Source: Clostridia bacterium (GTDB lineage: Bacteria; Bacillota; Clostridia; Christensenellales; Pumilibacteraceae). Taken from it: a stretch of DNA of 64,000 nt. Location of the stretch: positions 62,001 through 126,000 of the forward strand of contig JAAWAB010000015.1 of NCBI GenBank assembly GCA_022791915.1, written 5' to 3'. The position numbers and the translations under genes were made by a program. Numbering within the stretch: position 1 is the first letter of the stretch; every line of letters starts with the position of its first letter. Shown one piece after another: positions 26,380-35,522 of the stretch. The notes beneath the pieces are model-generated. The model saw nothing but the letters and a program-made list of their open reading frames with translations, ran no database searches and was not told where the DNA came from.

Positions 26380-27023
26380 TTTGTAAATACACGCGCAAAG
26401 AAAACGCCGTATTCGTGCCGCATCTCGACACATTGCGCGCCGTTACTATGGCAATTCGTCGTATAGGTGCCCGTGCGGAGTACAGTGCGGGGTTTAATCC
26501 GCATATGAAAATATTTTTCGGACAGCCCATTCCCATCGGCACCGAAAGCGATTGTGAATATTTTTGCGTGTATGCAAAAGAAAGCCCGAGCGATTTCATG
26601 CGTCGGCTCAACGAGTCGTTGCCGTTTGGCTTGTGCATAACGGCGGCGGCGGAAATACAGAAAGACCCCAACGTTGCCAATCTGATGTATTATGCCGATT
26701 ATACCGTTACAATGCGGCGTGAAGAAAGCAATCTGCTTGCGGCGGAGAAGTTCGCGGCGGGTCGGCAGTGTGAAATCTCCTATATCGTCAAAGGAGAAAG
26801 GGTGCATAAAGACGTGAAAGAGCTGATTTGTTCGGTGCAAGCAGAAAATCCGCGCACGCTCCGTTTGCGTCTTCGTTGCGGAAACCGCAATCTGCGCGCC
26901 GACCGACTGATGCGTTTTTGGGCGGATTCGTTCGGTTGGGGTAGCTACGACGTCGTAAAAACAAACACGTATGACGAAAACGGTGTGAACTTGGATAAAA
27001 TATTATTCGGGAGTGACAAGTGA
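26373..27023 (+). CDS. TIGR03936/DUF2344 protein
   Basis: A 216-residue protein of DUF2344, the standard partner of the TIGR03960 radical SAM protein; in some species the two are fused. It starts ICKYTRKENAVFVPHLDT and has the family line YSAGFNPHMKIFFGQPIPIG near residue 35. The ATG at 26373 has GGGAGAA before it and overlaps the upstream gene by seven bases. The downstream rng start overlaps its stop by four. Tight packing supports a joint function. The biochemical role is unknown. Confidence 0.9.
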   Translation: MLICKYTRKENAVFVPHLDTLRAVTMAIRRIGARAEYSAGFNPHMKIFFGQPIPIGTESDCEYFCVYAKESPSDFMRRLNESLPFGLCITAAAEIQKDPNVANLMYYADYTVTMRREESNLLAAEKFAAGRQCEISYIVKGERVHKDVKELICSVQAENPRTLRLRLRCGNRNLRADRLMRFWADSFGWGSYDVVKTNTYDENGVNLDKILFGSDK

Positions 27024-28510
27024 AGCGATCTATCCTCATCGATGTGGAATCGGATATGTGTTCCGTGGCATTGCTCGAAGACGGGCGACTGATTGAATTT
27101 CACATCGAATACAAAGAGAATAACCGCCTAACGGGCAATATTTACAAAGGCAAAGTGGAAAACGTTTTGCAAGGTTTGGAGTCTGCTTTTGTGAATATCG
27201 GTTTGGGGCGCAACGGCTTTTTGTACGTGGGAGAAACGCTGGACGACCGTGCCGACCTGCAACGAGTGGTGCCCCGTTCGCTCAACGTGAAAACGGGCGA
27301 TTACATGATGGTGCAGGTTACCAAAGAGGCGGTGGGGCAAAAGGGCGCCCGCCTTACGTCCAATATTTCCATACCGGGCAGATACGTGGTGTTTTTACCC
27401 AATATCGATTTTGTGGGAATTTCCAACAAAATCACCGACCCCGACCGCAGAGAAAAACTCACGGGACTACTCAAAAAACATAAACCGACGGGGGGCGGAT
27501 TGATTGCCCGCACAGCGTCCATAGACGCAAAAAAGAAGGATATTCTGGCGGAAATCAATCGCATGCAAGCGCTGTATGAAAAGATTGCCGCGGGGTATGC
27601 GCAGCATGACGGCGTGTGTCTTTTGCACAGCGAAGGCAATCTTGTGCATCGTGCGGTGCGCGATATGCTTAATAACGACGTAGAGCACATTATTTGCAAC
27701 GACCTTGTAGCGGTGCGGGAATTAAAAGAACTGCTCAAAAACATGAATTCCGATTTCCGGCACCGCGTGGAGTATTTTGAAAGCGCTTATGATATCTGGG
27801 ATGTATTCGGAATCGGGGACGAAGTGGATAAACTTCTCAACCGAAGAGTCCCGTTGCCGAGCGGCGGCAGTCTGGTAATCGACCACACCGAGGCGCTCAC
27901 GGCAATCGACGTCAATTCGGGTAGTTCGGGCGGAGCCGACCACGAAGAAACGGTATATTTTGCCAATATGGAAGCGGCAAAAGAAATCGCCCGACAGTTG
28001 CGTCTGCGCAACATAGGCGGCATTATTGTTGTGGATTTTATCGATATGTTGAACGAAGCGCATAAAATCGACGTGGTGGAAATGCTGCGAAACGAAGTGA
28101 TACGCGATCGGATTAAAACGCGCGTACAGGATATGACGGCGTTGGGGCTGGTGGAAATTACGCGCAAGAAAGTGGGAAAAGAACTCTCGTCCAAATTGCT
28201 CACTCCGTGCGAGCATTGCAACGGCTCGGGGTATATGCCGAACGGGGCGTATGCGGCGCGCAAGCTCAAAACGGCAATCAAAAGGTTATTTGCCGAACAC
28301 GATTTCGCCAATGCGATTGTATCGTTGCATGCGGGTATGTCGGACGGCATTTTAACGGGCGGATTTTTCTCGTCGATGTGCGCAAACGAGTGGAAAAACA
28401 AGCGCATTTATCTCATTCCCGATACTCGCCGCAAACCGCTCGAATTTATTGTGACGGGCAATAACGATTTGTCGCTCGACTTGCCCGCGTCGGCACGTTT
28501 GTTGTATTGA
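27020..28510 (+). CDS. rng: Ribonuclease G
   Basis: A 496-residue RNase E/G family endoribonuclease involved in rRNA and mRNA processing. An S1 domain spans about residues 38-125 (GNIYKGKVENVLQGLESAFVNIG). The DNase-I-like catalytic part has TAIDVNSGSSGG and IVVDFIDM, with the two magnesium aspartates. CEHCNGSGYMP near residue 395 is the zinc-link cysteine pair. The GTG start at 27020 overlaps the upstream stop. In many Clostridia rplU follows rng; here a glycosidase-like gene takes that place. Confidence 0.95.
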   Translation: MKRSILIDVESDMCSVALLEDGRLIEFHIEYKENNRLTGNIYKGKVENVLQGLESAFVNIGLGRNGFLYVGETLDDRADLQRVVPRSLNVKTGDYMMVQVTKEAVGQKGARLTSNISIPGRYVVFLPNIDFVGISNKITDPDRREKLTGLLKKHKPTGGGLIARTASIDAKKKDILAEINRMQALYEKIAAGYAQHDGVCLLHSEGNLVHRAVRDMLNNDVEHIICNDLVAVRELKELLKNMNSDFRHRVEYFESAYDIWDVFGIGDEVDKLLNRRVPLPSGGSLVIDHTEALTAIDVNSGSSGGADHEETVYFANMEAAKEIARQLRLRNIGGIIVVDFIDMLNEAHKIDVVEMLRNEVIRDRIKTRVQDMTALGLVEITRKKVGKELSSKLLTPCEHCNGSGYMPNGAYAARKLKTAIKRLFAEHDFANAIVSLHAGMSDGILTGGFFSSMCANEWKNKRIYLIPDTRRKPLEFIVTGNNDLSLDLPASARLLY

Positions 28511-28523
28511 ACAGGAGATACGC

Positions 28524-30746
28524 ATGCGATATATAAACAAAGAATACGGGTTTGCTTTCCGTCCGCCGTTTAACGATAAGTTTTACGAAGAAAAGCCGGA
28601 CGGGCCCCCAATCACTTCCCATAATTATCCGGGCAGATACGTGCAGGGCGTGGGCTACGACTATGCCGCGATTAACGGCGCCATGCTGGTGGGAAAATAT
28701 GGGTCTATGTGGGGCATTAAAGTATGTTGTTTCGAGAAAAACCGTTGGCTCGATAACAACGATTTTGTGCGTTCCATGCGCGCGGCGTGCGCCAATACCG
28801 CCGACGGCAGTTTTGCGCATTTTGCCAGCGGAGCGTTGAGCGTAAAATGGGTAAAACACAACGAGCAAAGTATCATTTTGCAGGTTGCCGCGCATAAAAA
28901 ATTGCGGGTGCGGGTTATTTTTTATCCGCTCTATCCCGCATTCAGCGAATTGAGCATAGAAGAATCGTATGTGCAGGGCAGGTGCCCGTATGTGGCGGTG
29001 GTGCCCGGCAATATCACGATAGGCGATGCAAACGCCGTATTCACCGACCGCTATCTGGCGGTATCGGAAGACGAATCGGAACGCGAGTATTTTATGGCGC
29101 AGAGTTTCAATAAGCCGAGCGACAGCGCCAACGGCGCTTTTAACGAAGCGATTATGGAATTCGTAATCAACAAAAATCAGCCGAGCGTTACGGTATATGC
29201 TACGGTAGGCGACGAAAAAATCTTTTCCACCGACGTGCCGCGCCCCGATAAAATTCTCAAACAGATTGAAACGGCGGAACTTCGCTACGGCGTCAACCGA
29301 ACGATGGGCACGGGGGTTTTGGGTGCGCCTGCCGAGCGCATGCTCAATTCGGTATTGTGGTCGCGAATTTATTATCCGTATTTGTTTACCGAAATCTATT
29401 CGCCGCAACGTTCGGTGCTCACGCCGCATTTTGATATCCGCGGGCTGGAAGAAAACTGTTGCGCCATTTTGGGGTGTTTAACGGGTATCGATAAAGCAAC
29501 CAATCAGCTCAACTATACGGTGGAAGATAAGGTGCTGGCAGTGCTTGCCGTGTGGCATGTGTTCGCCCATTCCGCCGAAAAGACGGATATGTACGCGCTG
29601 TATAAAAAGCTGACAAAGCTGTATCCGCCCGAACCCAAACCCATTGTGTGCGGGTCGGATAAAAAGGAAATCGCCTACAAATGGCACGATTCCCCGCTCA
29701 AAGAAAAATACAACACCATGCAGATGTACAGCCTTGACCTTACCTGTTTGAAACTGTTGGCGTTTGATATTTTGGAACGGATTGCCGCTTTGTTTTCGTT
29801 ATCCGACGAGCAAAAATATGCGCGCGCCCGCAGAGATTTGGTGCAGGTAATCGGCGATATCTTCTGGAACGAAGAAGAAGGTCTGTACATGGAACGCTAC
29901 GTAACGGGGCAGTGGGCAAACGGCTACGGTGCCAACAGCTTTTATCCGTTGATTGCGGGTGCGGTAGACACGCCGCAGAAGTTGGGCGCGCTCGTCAATA
30001 ATCTGACCGACCCGACCCGTTTTTGGGGCAACTATATTGTTCCCACGCTTTCCGTCAACAACCGCGAATACGGGCAAAAGGGAAAACCCACCAACAACGG
30101 ACACCGCAATCCGCCGTACTTGCAATACCGCGGCAGTATTGTGCCGTATGTCAATTATATTATCTATCACGGGTTATGTCGCTATGGGCTGGACGAAATC
30201 GCCGCCATGGTGGCATATAAGTCGGCGCGTCTGTGGCAGAACAACGAAAGCGATAATGTGGAAAATTATTCGCTCTATCTACCCAACGGCAAACGGTATA
30301 AATCCAAAGAGTATCTGTCGGCATACGGCAATATGCTTGCCATGATTGGATTGCAAGAGTTGATTGATTTGGAATATTTCCGCTCCGATTTGAAAACCGA
30401 ATCGTTGCGGTTCGGCACGTTTGCGGCAGGCAATCACTCGCTCACCAATCTCAAAATGCTGGGGCACGCATACAGTATCGAAGTAAACGACCTTGCCACC
30501 ACGCTCATCATAGACGATGTGAACGTATTCCGCGGCGAAGGCGGAAAATTCGTGGTGCGCAACTTTCTCGAATCGGGCGGCGGTTGTCGGTTTATGATAG
30601 ACGCCCACGCCAACATCACGGTGCACCTTTGTATAGCGGGTACTGCCAAAAAGGACGTAACAAAATACTTTTTCATTGTGCCCGTGGGCAAATCGCAAGT
30701 GGTGGCGGAAGAAGGTATGGTGAACATACAACCCGTAACGCCGTAA
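28524..30746 (+). CDS. GH63/GH37-like six-hairpin glycosidase homologue
   Basis: A 740-residue cytoplasmic protein (no signal peptide). The N-terminal 270 residues are beta-rich. The rest looks like an (alpha/alpha)6 barrel, with ANSFYPLIAGA, DPTRFWGNYIVPTLS and QYRGSIVPYVNYIIYHGLCRYGLDEIA. These lines match MGH1-type enzymes (GH63 glucosidase and GH37 trehalase relatives). In those families the last motif usually reads YWRGPIWP; here both tryptophans are replaced, so activity or specificity may differ. It follows rng after 13 bases with AGGAGA before the ATG, so it is probably read from the rng operon, an odd pairing. A strong terminator follows. Confidence 0.65.
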   Translation: MRYINKEYGFAFRPPFNDKFYEEKPDGPPITSHNYPGRYVQGVGYDYAAINGAMLVGKYGSMWGIKVCCFEKNRWLDNNDFVRSMRAACANTADGSFAHFASGALSVKWVKHNEQSIILQVAAHKKLRVRVIFYPLYPAFSELSIEESYVQGRCPYVAVVPGNITIGDANAVFTDRYLAVSEDESEREYFMAQSFNKPSDSANGAFNEAIMEFVINKNQPSVTVYATVGDEKIFSTDVPRPDKILKQIETAELRYGVNRTMGTGVLGAPAERMLNSVLWSRIYYPYLFTEIYSPQRSVLTPHFDIRGLEENCCAILGCLTGIDKATNQLNYTVEDKVLAVLAVWHVFAHSAEKTDMYALYKKLTKLYPPEPKPIVCGSDKKEIAYKWHDSPLKEKYNTMQMYSLDLTCLKLLAFDILERIAALFSLSDEQKYARARRDLVQVIGDIFWNEEEGLYMERYVTGQWANGYGANSFYPLIAGAVDTPQKLGALVNNLTDPTRFWGNYIVPTLSVNNREYGQKGKPTNNGHRNPPYLQYRGSIVPYVNYIIYHGLCRYGLDEIAAMVAYKSARLWQNNESDNVENYSLYLPNGKRYKSKEYLSAYGNMLAMIGLQELIDLEYFRSDLKTESLRFGTFAAGNHSLTNLKMLGHAYSIEVNDLATTLIIDDVNVFRGEGGKFVVRNFLESGGGCRFMIDAHANITVHLCIAGTAKKDVTKYFFIVPVGKSQVVAEEGMVNIQPVTP

Positions 30747-30755
30747 TGCGGTACA

Positions 30756-30793
30756 AAAAAGACTCCCATAAGAATCCTTACGGGAGTCTTTTC
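30756..30793 (+). terminator. Terminator after GH63-like gene
   Basis: The stem AAAAGACTCCCATAAG pairs with CTTACGGGAGTCTTTT around a four-base loop. Confidence 0.9.
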
Positions 30794-30803
30794 ATATTTA
30801 TGC

Positions 30804-30848
30804 AAGGCGCCGATTTGTCACGGAAAAGTTTTCGGTCGGCGCCTTTTT
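30804..30848 (+). terminator. Second terminator-like hairpin
   Basis: AGGCGCCGA and TCGGCGCCT enclose 24 bases that pair weakly, followed by TTTTT. It lies just after the first terminator. The remaining 170 bases to the end of leuS hold nothing recognisable. Confidence 0.7.
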
Positions 30849-31018
30849 GTCTGATATCGGAAAGGGAATCGAAGAGAAATCACGATTGGTCCGTAAATCA
30901 AGGTGCCTGTATTTATCGGTCGTAAAAAGAAAAATTTGCGAGAAATCGTTGCCTTGTACGGTTAGCATGCTCGGCATAGGCGGAGATTATACGTTTTTCT
31001 CGTTTTTTGTTCCGATTT

Positions 31019-33454
31019 TTATACAATCAGATTGAGCAGTCTGCCGCGGATATAGATTGCCTTTTTCACGGTACCGCCCGCAAGCGCGGCAATCACCGAT
31101 TGATTTGCAAGCGCTACGCTTTTCACCGTTTCTTCGTCGGCATCGCTCGGAATTTCGATGCGGCATTTGAGCTTGCTGTTGATTTGTACCGCAATTTCCG
31201 TCCGGTCTTTTACAAGCGCTTTTTCGTCGCATACGGGATAGCTTTGCGCAAAAACGGAGCCTTTGCCGCCCGACAGTTCGTGCAATTCTTCGGCAACGTG
31301 CGGGCAAAAGGGCGCAATCAGTTTTACCAGCTCGCCCGAAACATGGCGAAGGTAGGCGTAGTCGCACGCTTTATCGGATTCGTATTTGTACATGGCGTTC
31401 ACAAGTTCCATAAGCCGCGCAATGGCAGTGTTGAACGAGAACGTTTCAAAATCCGTCGTAACCGCTTTAATACAGTAATGGAGCGCGTAGGCAAGTTCTT
31501 TGTCGGCGGCGTTTTGCGCCGTTTTGCGGCTCTTGGGCGCTTCTGCGTGCGATTTTAACACGATTCGTTCGATTCGGTCGAGAAATCTGGCAATCGGCTT
31601 TATGCCGTCGTCACTCCATGCGCCGCCCTCGGTAAAGGCAAAGCGGAACATAAGAAACATGCGGAACACGTCCGAACCGTATTCGGATACGTATACGTCG
31701 GGGTTAATCACGTTGCCGCGGTTTTTACTCATCTTGAATCCGTCGGGACCCAGAATAAGACCTTGGTGCACGAGCGACGTAAACGGTTCGTCAAAGTGCA
31801 GATAGCCCATATCGCGCAACGCTTTGGTGATAAAACGGGCGTAAAGCAGGTGCATGCACGCGTGTTCTGCGCCGCCGATATATTTGTCTACGGGCAACAT
31901 CTTGTCAATCATGGCGGTATCAAACGCCGCTTTTTCGTTTTTGTTGTCGGGGTAGCGCAAGAAATACCAACTCGAACATACGAACGTGTCGAGCGTGTCG
32001 GGGTCGCGCTGTGCGGGTTTGCCGCAAATGGGGCATACCGTTTGCATGTACGTTTGGCTTTTGCGCAACGGCGACGCGCCGTCGGGCGTAAAGTTCACGT
32101 CGTCGGGTAACGTTACGGGCAAATCTTTTTCGGGAACGGGCACGGCGCCGTGTTCGGGGCAGTAGATAATGGGAATAGGCGTGCCCCAGTAACGTTGACG
32201 GGATACCGACCAATCGCGCAGGCGATAGTTTACTTTCACGCCGCCTTTGCCGATTTTTTTCAGATGTTGTTGCACCGCCTTGATTGCCCGATCGGTTTCC
32301 AATCCGTCGAATTGTCCGCTTGCGGTGGTTACGCCGTGTTCGCAGTAGGGGAGTTCGTCGCTTTCGCCGTTTGCCGAGCGGATAACGCGGGTTACGGGTA
32401 AATTATATTTTTGCGCAAACGCAAAGTCGCGTTCGTCGTGCGCGGGCACGCCCATTACGGCGCCCGTGCCGTATGTGCCCAAACAGTAATCGGCAATCCA
32501 TACGGGCACTTTCTTGTCCGTTACGGGGTGAATACAATATGCGCCCGTAAAGACGCCCGTTTTTTCGCGTGCCGAAGAAAGACGGTCGATATCGCTTGCC
32601 TTTGCCGTTTCTTCGCGGTACGACGTAACGGCGGCGCGGCATTCGGGCGTGGTGATTTCTTCCACAATCTGTTTTTCGGGCGCTACTACCACGTAAGAAA
32701 CGCCCATCAGCGTATCGGCGCGGGTGGTAAATACGGTAATTCCGTCTTTTCGGTTGGGCAAATCAAACGTGATTTCGGTGCCTTCGCTGCGTCCTATCCA
32801 GTTGCGTTGCATGGTTTTGGTTTTTTCGGGCCAGTCGATTTTGTCAAGCCCCGCCAAAAGTTCGTCGGCATAATCGGTGATTTTGAAAAACCATTGCGTC
32901 ATTTCCTTGCGCACCACGGCTGTGCCGCACCGTTCGCACGCGCCGTCTACCACCTGTTCGTTGGCAATCACGGTGTTACACGACGAACACCAGTTGACGG
33001 GCGCTTTTTTCTGATAGGCGAGTCCGTGTTTGTATAGTTGGATAAACAACCATTGCGTCCAACGGTAGTATTCGGGCAGGCAGGTACTTACTTCGTGGTC
33101 CCAGTCGTATGTGGCGCCCATGTCGCACAACTGCCGTTCCATGGTGGCAATGTTTTTAAGCGTGTTTGTTTTGGGGTGGGTGCCCGTTTTAATGGCGTAG
33201 TTTTCGGCGGGCAAACCGAATGCGTCGAATCCCATCGGGTGAAAAAGTTCGTGTCCCGTCATTTTTTTGAAACGGGCGAACGTGTCGGCGGGGGCAAAAT
33301 TGAACCAGTGCCCCAAATGCAGATTGGCGCCCGAAGGGTAGGGCCACATTTCCAGCGAATAGTATTTTTTATCGATATTGTTTGCGTTAAAACAGTTGCA
33401 CTTGTTATGTTCCCAGTATGCGTTCCATTTTTTGTCCAGATTTACGTAATCCAT
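31019..33454 (-). CDS. leuS: Leucyl-tRNA synthetase
   Basis: An 811-residue class I aminoacyl-tRNA synthetase. [18 protein letters not shown] contains the HIGH-type motif, and FKMSKNRGN is the KMSKS-type motif. Between them are zinc-finger-like cysteines (CSSC, CERC), the CP1 editing domain with TTRADTLMG, and a second CPIC zinc site. A DALR-type anticodon domain and the short C-terminal domain end it. The ATG at 33454 has GGAG upstream. A further in-frame start at 33499 lies inside the promoter and is excluded. No T-box leader is present; the 5' leader is only about 25 bases. Confidence 0.97.
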   Translation of the reverse strand: MDYVNLDKKWNAYWEHNKCNCFNANNIDKKYYSLEMWPYPSGANLHLGHWFNFAPADTFARFKKMTGHELFHPMGFDAFGLPAENYAIKTGTHPKTNTLKNIATMERQLCDMGATYDWDHEVSTCLPEYYRWTQWLFIQLYKHGLAYQKKAPVNWCSSCNTVIANEQVVDGACERCGTAVVRKEMTQWFFKITDYADELLAGLDKIDWPEKTKTMQRNWIGRSEGTEITFDLPNRKDGITVFTTRADTLMGVSYVVVAPEKQIVEEITTPECRAAVTSYREETAKASDIDRLSSAREKTGVFTGAYCIHPVTDKKVPVWIADYCLGTYGTGAVMGVPAHDERDFAFAQKYNLPVTRVIRSANGESDELPYCEHGVTTASGQFDGLETDRAIKAVQQHLKKIGKGGVKVNYRLRDWSVSRQRYWGTPIPIIYCPEHGAVPVPEKDLPVTLPDDVNFTPDGASPLRKSQTYMQTVCPICGKPAQRDPDTLDTFVCSSWYFLRYPDNKNEKAAFDTAMIDKMLPVDKYIGGAEHACMHLLYARFITKALRDMGYLHFDEPFTSLVHQGLILGPDGFKMSKNRGNVINPDVYVSEYGSDVFRMFLMFRFAFTEGGAWSDDGIKPIARFLDRIERIVLKSHAEAPKSRKTAQNAADKELAYALHYCIKAVTTDFETFSFNTAIARLMELVNAMYKYESDKACDYAYLRHVSGELVKLIAPFCPHVAEELHELSGGKGSVFAQSYPVCDEKALVKDRTEIAVQINSKLKCRIEIPSDADEETVKSVALANQSVIAALAGGTVKKAIYIRGRLLNLIV

Positions 33455-33486
33455 AGTCGTTTTACTCCGTGTATCGTATCCCGTAT

Positions 33487-33515
33487 AGTATACACGCATG
33501 CGCCCGTTAAGTCAA
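33487..33515 (-). promoter_or_regulatory. Promoter of leuS
   Basis: On the minus strand: TTGACT, 17 bases, TATACT. It shows that leuS starts at 33454 and has no room for a T-box. Confidence 0.85.
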
Positions 33516-33647
33516 GCAAACAAAAAAGTTTTCGTTTTTGCGGGACAAAAGCGCCTTTTGAATTGTTATAATAGTAGATGTTAGTTAGTAAACATCGGTT
33601 GACGTACGGCAACGGCGGTGTTATTATAAAAAAGGCGGTGGCAAACG

Positions 33648-35072
33648 ATGAACAAACAGGGTAAAAAATATACGGGCATAGCGGCGGTCGTCGTGTTTTT
33701 GCTGTGCGCTCTGTTCTGTATACCTTTCGGCACTTCGGCGCGCGCAAACTCGGCGCAACGCTATTGGAATGGCGTTACCGCTTCGGGCACGCAAATTGTG
33801 AGCGAAGATTGTCCGCTCGAAGTGGAACACGAAAATCTCACGTTTGAAATTCCCGTGTTTCCCGCAAATTATTATCACGATTCGAACGATTTTTCGCAAT
33901 ACAACGCAAGCGTTACGGCAGAGTATACGTTTTATAATCCCGCAGACTATGAAGTGCATGCGGCGCTTGCTTTTCCGTTCGGCGTAATGCCCTATTATAT
34001 CATGGATGAACAAGAACCCGACGATTCGGAGCGGTATTGCGTGACGGCGGACGGTGTTGCGGTAGAAAGGAATTTGCGGCATACGCTCTATTCGGGAGAT
34101 TTTGAAACGTCCGCCGATTTGGAACGGTTGCGTGACGAATGCGTGAAAGACGATTTTTTCACCGATGATTTGCTTATTACGGCGTATTCGTTTTGTGTGG
34201 AAGGAATTTCGGCGCAGGACGCGCGTGAATATGCGCCGTATGCCGCTACCACAATCGGTAAGCAAAAGAATACGTTTCTCATGGCATCGGACCATAACGG
34301 ATTCGGCAGACAGGATAAAAATGTGACAATCGGGTTCTTTGCCCACAACGGCGATTCGATTACGGTGTATGCCGTAGGCGAGCCGCTTGCCGCACCGCCC
34401 GCATGGGAAATGTATTCCAACGGCGCATTGAAAAAGAAAATCGGGGGAACTTTGCGGTACAAAGGGTCGGAAACGTTTACTTTCGGCGATATCGTTATGC
34501 AGTACTATAACGAAAACGGAACGGTTTCACGCATCGATTGGTACAATGCCGTGTTGGATAATATGAACGATATTCTATCACGTATTGATTTTTATTTGGG
34601 CGATTATTCCGACGTGCTCGACGTATCGCCTGTATTGTTGCAATGGTATACCTACAATTTAACCGTGCCCGCTCGTTCGCGCGTTGTAAATGCGGTTACG
34701 GCGCCGCTGTATCCGTCCATAGACGCATACTACGAGCCGCCCGTTTACGAATATACGTATTTGTTGTCGCCCGCCAAAACCTGGAATACATTCGGTACGT
34801 TGGATATCGAAATCCGCACACCGTATTATTTGTTGGAAAGCGGCGGATACGATTTTACGCCTACGGAAAACGGTTTTGCGCTCTCTCTTACGGGACTTCC
34901 CGACGGCGAACTGCAATTTTCTTTGTGCGCCGAACAAAATCCCAAAGCGGTGCGCATGGGGTGCGGTTGCGGTACGGGAAGCGCTTTGGCAGATATTGTG
35001 CTTATATCGGCGGGAGTGTTTGTTTTGGCGGTTCTTTCCTGGCTTGTAAGTAAAATGATGTACGGAATTTAA
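33648..35072 (+). CDS. Surface protein with GCGCG plus C-terminal membrane helix
   Basis: A 474-residue exported protein. It has a signal peptide (core about residues 10-28, likely cleavage after ARA). The body is beta-rich with many aromatic residues and no recognised domain. At the end RMGCGCGTG is followed by a membrane helix (about 448-468) and a short tail. The same arrangement, GCGCG then a helix, ends the 1165-residue protein at 787. A TATAAT at 33567-33572 may be its -10 box, with a weak -35. No clear AAGGAG is seen, but AAGGCGG lies nine bases before the ATG. The function is unknown. Confidence 0.7.
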   Translation: MNKQGKKYTGIAAVVVFLLCALFCIPFGTSARANSAQRYWNGVTASGTQIVSEDCPLEVEHENLTFEIPVFPANYYHDSNDFSQYNASVTAEYTFYNPADYEVHAALAFPFGVMPYYIMDEQEPDDSERYCVTADGVAVERNLRHTLYSGDFETSADLERLRDECVKDDFFTDDLLITAYSFCVEGISAQDAREYAPYAATTIGKQKNTFLMASDHNGFGRQDKNVTIGFFAHNGDSITVYAVGEPLAAPPAWEMYSNGALKKKIGGTLRYKGSETFTFGDIVMQYYNENGTVSRIDWYNAVLDNMNDILSRIDFYLGDYSDVLDVSPVLLQWYTYNLTVPARSRVVNAVTAPLYPSIDAYYEPPVYEYTYLLSPAKTWNTFGTLDIEIRTPYYLLESGGYDFTPTENGFALSLTGLPDGELQFSLCAEQNPKAVRMGCGCGTGSALADIVLISAGVFVLAVLSWLVSKMMYGI

Positions 35073-35137
35073 CAAAATTATATTTATGCGCCGCGGGTGG
35101 TTGTTTGCCTGCGGCGATTTTCTCTTTCGGTAAGCGC

Positions 35138-35166
35138 TTGCGTTCGTAGTGTTTTTGTGTTACAAT
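35138..35166 (+). promoter_or_regulatory. Promoter for the small-protein/DUF4132 operon
   Basis: TTGCGT, 17 bases, TACAAT. The transcript start is near 35173, about 30 bases before the first ATG. Confidence 0.65.
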
Positions 35167-35204
35167 ATACTCGCAATAACGTCGCAAGAGCAGGGGCAAA
35201 AACC

Positions 35205-35522
35205 ATGAAAATTTTTATTTTGCGGAAATCGTTATCCGACCTGAAAAATCCCGTTGTGCGTAATGCGTACGAAACGAACGCGCAAACCGTGCAAGAGTTT
35301 ATCTGCGAAATGGCGGAAAAGAATTATCGCAAAAAGCCCACGCACGACAGTCTGGAAGAAAGCAAGGCGTGGGCGCTTTCCGAGTTTTCGGACGGTAGCT
35401 ATTATATCGTCAACCGCACGCGCGACTGTAAATACGAGCGACCGGACGAAGAAACGGCTTTTTGCGAAGGGGACGAAATCGTTCTGATTAAACTCAAATA
35501 TCTGCGGGGGATTATATGGTAA
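35205..35522 (+). CDS. Small protein coupled to DUF4132 gene
   Basis: A 105-residue soluble protein starting MKIFILRKSLSDLKN and ending with a KYLRGIIW strand. The fold prediction by eye is alpha/beta with a charged middle. Its stop overlaps the start of the giant DUF4132 gene by seven bases, so the two are translationally coupled and likely act together. The ATG at 35205 has a CAGGGGC element upstream; an earlier frame extension is too hydrophobic and overlaps the promoter. The family was not recognised. Confidence 0.65.
   Translation: MKIFILRKSLSDLKNPVVRNAYETNAQTVQEFICEMAEKNYRKKPTHDSLEESKAWALSEFSDGSYYIVNRTRDCKYERPDEETAFCEGDEIVLIKLKYLRGIIW

Noticed and set aside
33455-33515. T-box leader before leuS
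   Set aside because: The promoter lies about 30 bases from the start, leaving no room, and the T-box sequence GGTGG..CGCG is absent. The same holds for valS.
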